DNA of 61,165 bases from Mycobacterium sp. 1164985.4 (GTDB lineage Bacteria > Actinomycetota > Actinomycetes > Mycobacteriales > Mycobacteriaceae). Below are positions 61,154 to 61,165 of this stretch, piece after piece. Each line of letters begins with the position of its first letter. Position 1 is the first letter of the stretch. The stretch is taken from positions 1-61,165 of the forward strand of contig NZ_LZMD01000115.1 of NCBI RefSeq assembly GCF_001668575.1, written 5' to 3'. The notes under the pieces are model-generated. The model made no database searches. It saw nothing but the letters and a program-made list of their open reading frames with translations, and was not told the origin of the DNA. A program made the position numbers and the translations under genes.

Positions 61154-61165
61154 GGCATATGCCGC
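60921..61165 (+). pseudogene. DUF4192 protein, middle part on the plus strand (runs off the window)
   Basis: In the frame starting at 60922 the plus strand reads ADTLAVRIDDARAARANADA, CRDIEAVMAAAARVADGDAL, SDETLVRIAAALTDLQ and then VRDTLYALAVGERAPQAEAL before the window ends. This is the segment expected immediately before the C-terminal part found on the minus strand. No start codon belongs to it here. It is either part of an inverted copy or the result of a fold-back misassembly. Confidence 0.65.

Overview
This window is high-GC actinobacterial DNA from a mycobacterium (Mycobacterium/Mycolicibacterium type). From about 9.5 kb to the end its gene order follows the Mycobacterium tuberculosis block Rv2669-Rv2712c: GNAT acetyltransferase, zapE-like ATPase, ribD-like reductase, secreted hydrolase, aftC, msrB, hemQ-hemG-hemE, DUF3000, RNase D, dxs, RNA methyltransferase, APC transporter, ceoB-ceoC, DUF3159, OB-fold, DUF3710, dut, DUF3093, DUF4193, cei, suhB, ppgK, sigA, RidA, DUF952, YihY, DUF3039, DUF3099, sigB, ideR and DUF4192. 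Assignments rest on reading motifs and recalled synteny; no database search was run.

Layout. 1-5.3 kb is a gene-poor accessory stretch. It holds small ORFs and several frameshifted relics: a DUF732 protein, two copies of a secreted CGxDC-type protein, and an ATP-dependent DNA ligase. It also holds a zinc-ribbon signal-peptidase paralogue that has lost its catalytic residues. 5.3-9.5 kb carries a secreted protein, a short AraC-type regulator, a broken SRPBCC gene, a Clp-N/HTH protein behind two palindromic operators, a sigma factor coupled to ogt, a PPOX protein and an MPT63-like protein. 9.5-14.9 kb is the conserved Rv2669-aftC block.

15.0-26.0 kb is the most striking region. A kinase-like phosphotransferase is followed after 2 bp by a 3,289-residue protein. 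In order the large protein has a double zinc ribbon, a class III nucleotide cyclase with its key residues, a STAND-type ATPase, a helical TPR-like region and eight tandem units of about 275 residues, each made of two NTF2/SnoaL-like halves (16 such domains). Its stop overlaps the start of msrB. The pair therefore sits exactly between aftC and msrB, which are neighbours in M. tuberculosis.

26.0-46.6 kb carries haem synthesis (hemE, hemG, hemQ), RNase D, two hydrolases, dxs with nhaA, an RNA methyltransferase, an APC permease, the split Trk regulators and an MFS exporter. 46.6-61.2 kb is the housekeeping and regulatory block around sigA, sigB and ideR. Useful regulatory signals here are a perfect TGTGA-N6-TCACA CRP-type site centred at -61.5 from the predicted leaderless start of cei, a SigE/SigH-type promoter for sigB, and a hairpin between sigB and ideR. 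A 27-bp tandem repeat lies between the convergent DUF3093 and DUF4193 genes.

The window ends in a 65-bp perfect inverted repeat that splits the DUF4192 gene between the two strands. This is either a local inversion or, more likely, a fold-back assembly artefact at a contig end.
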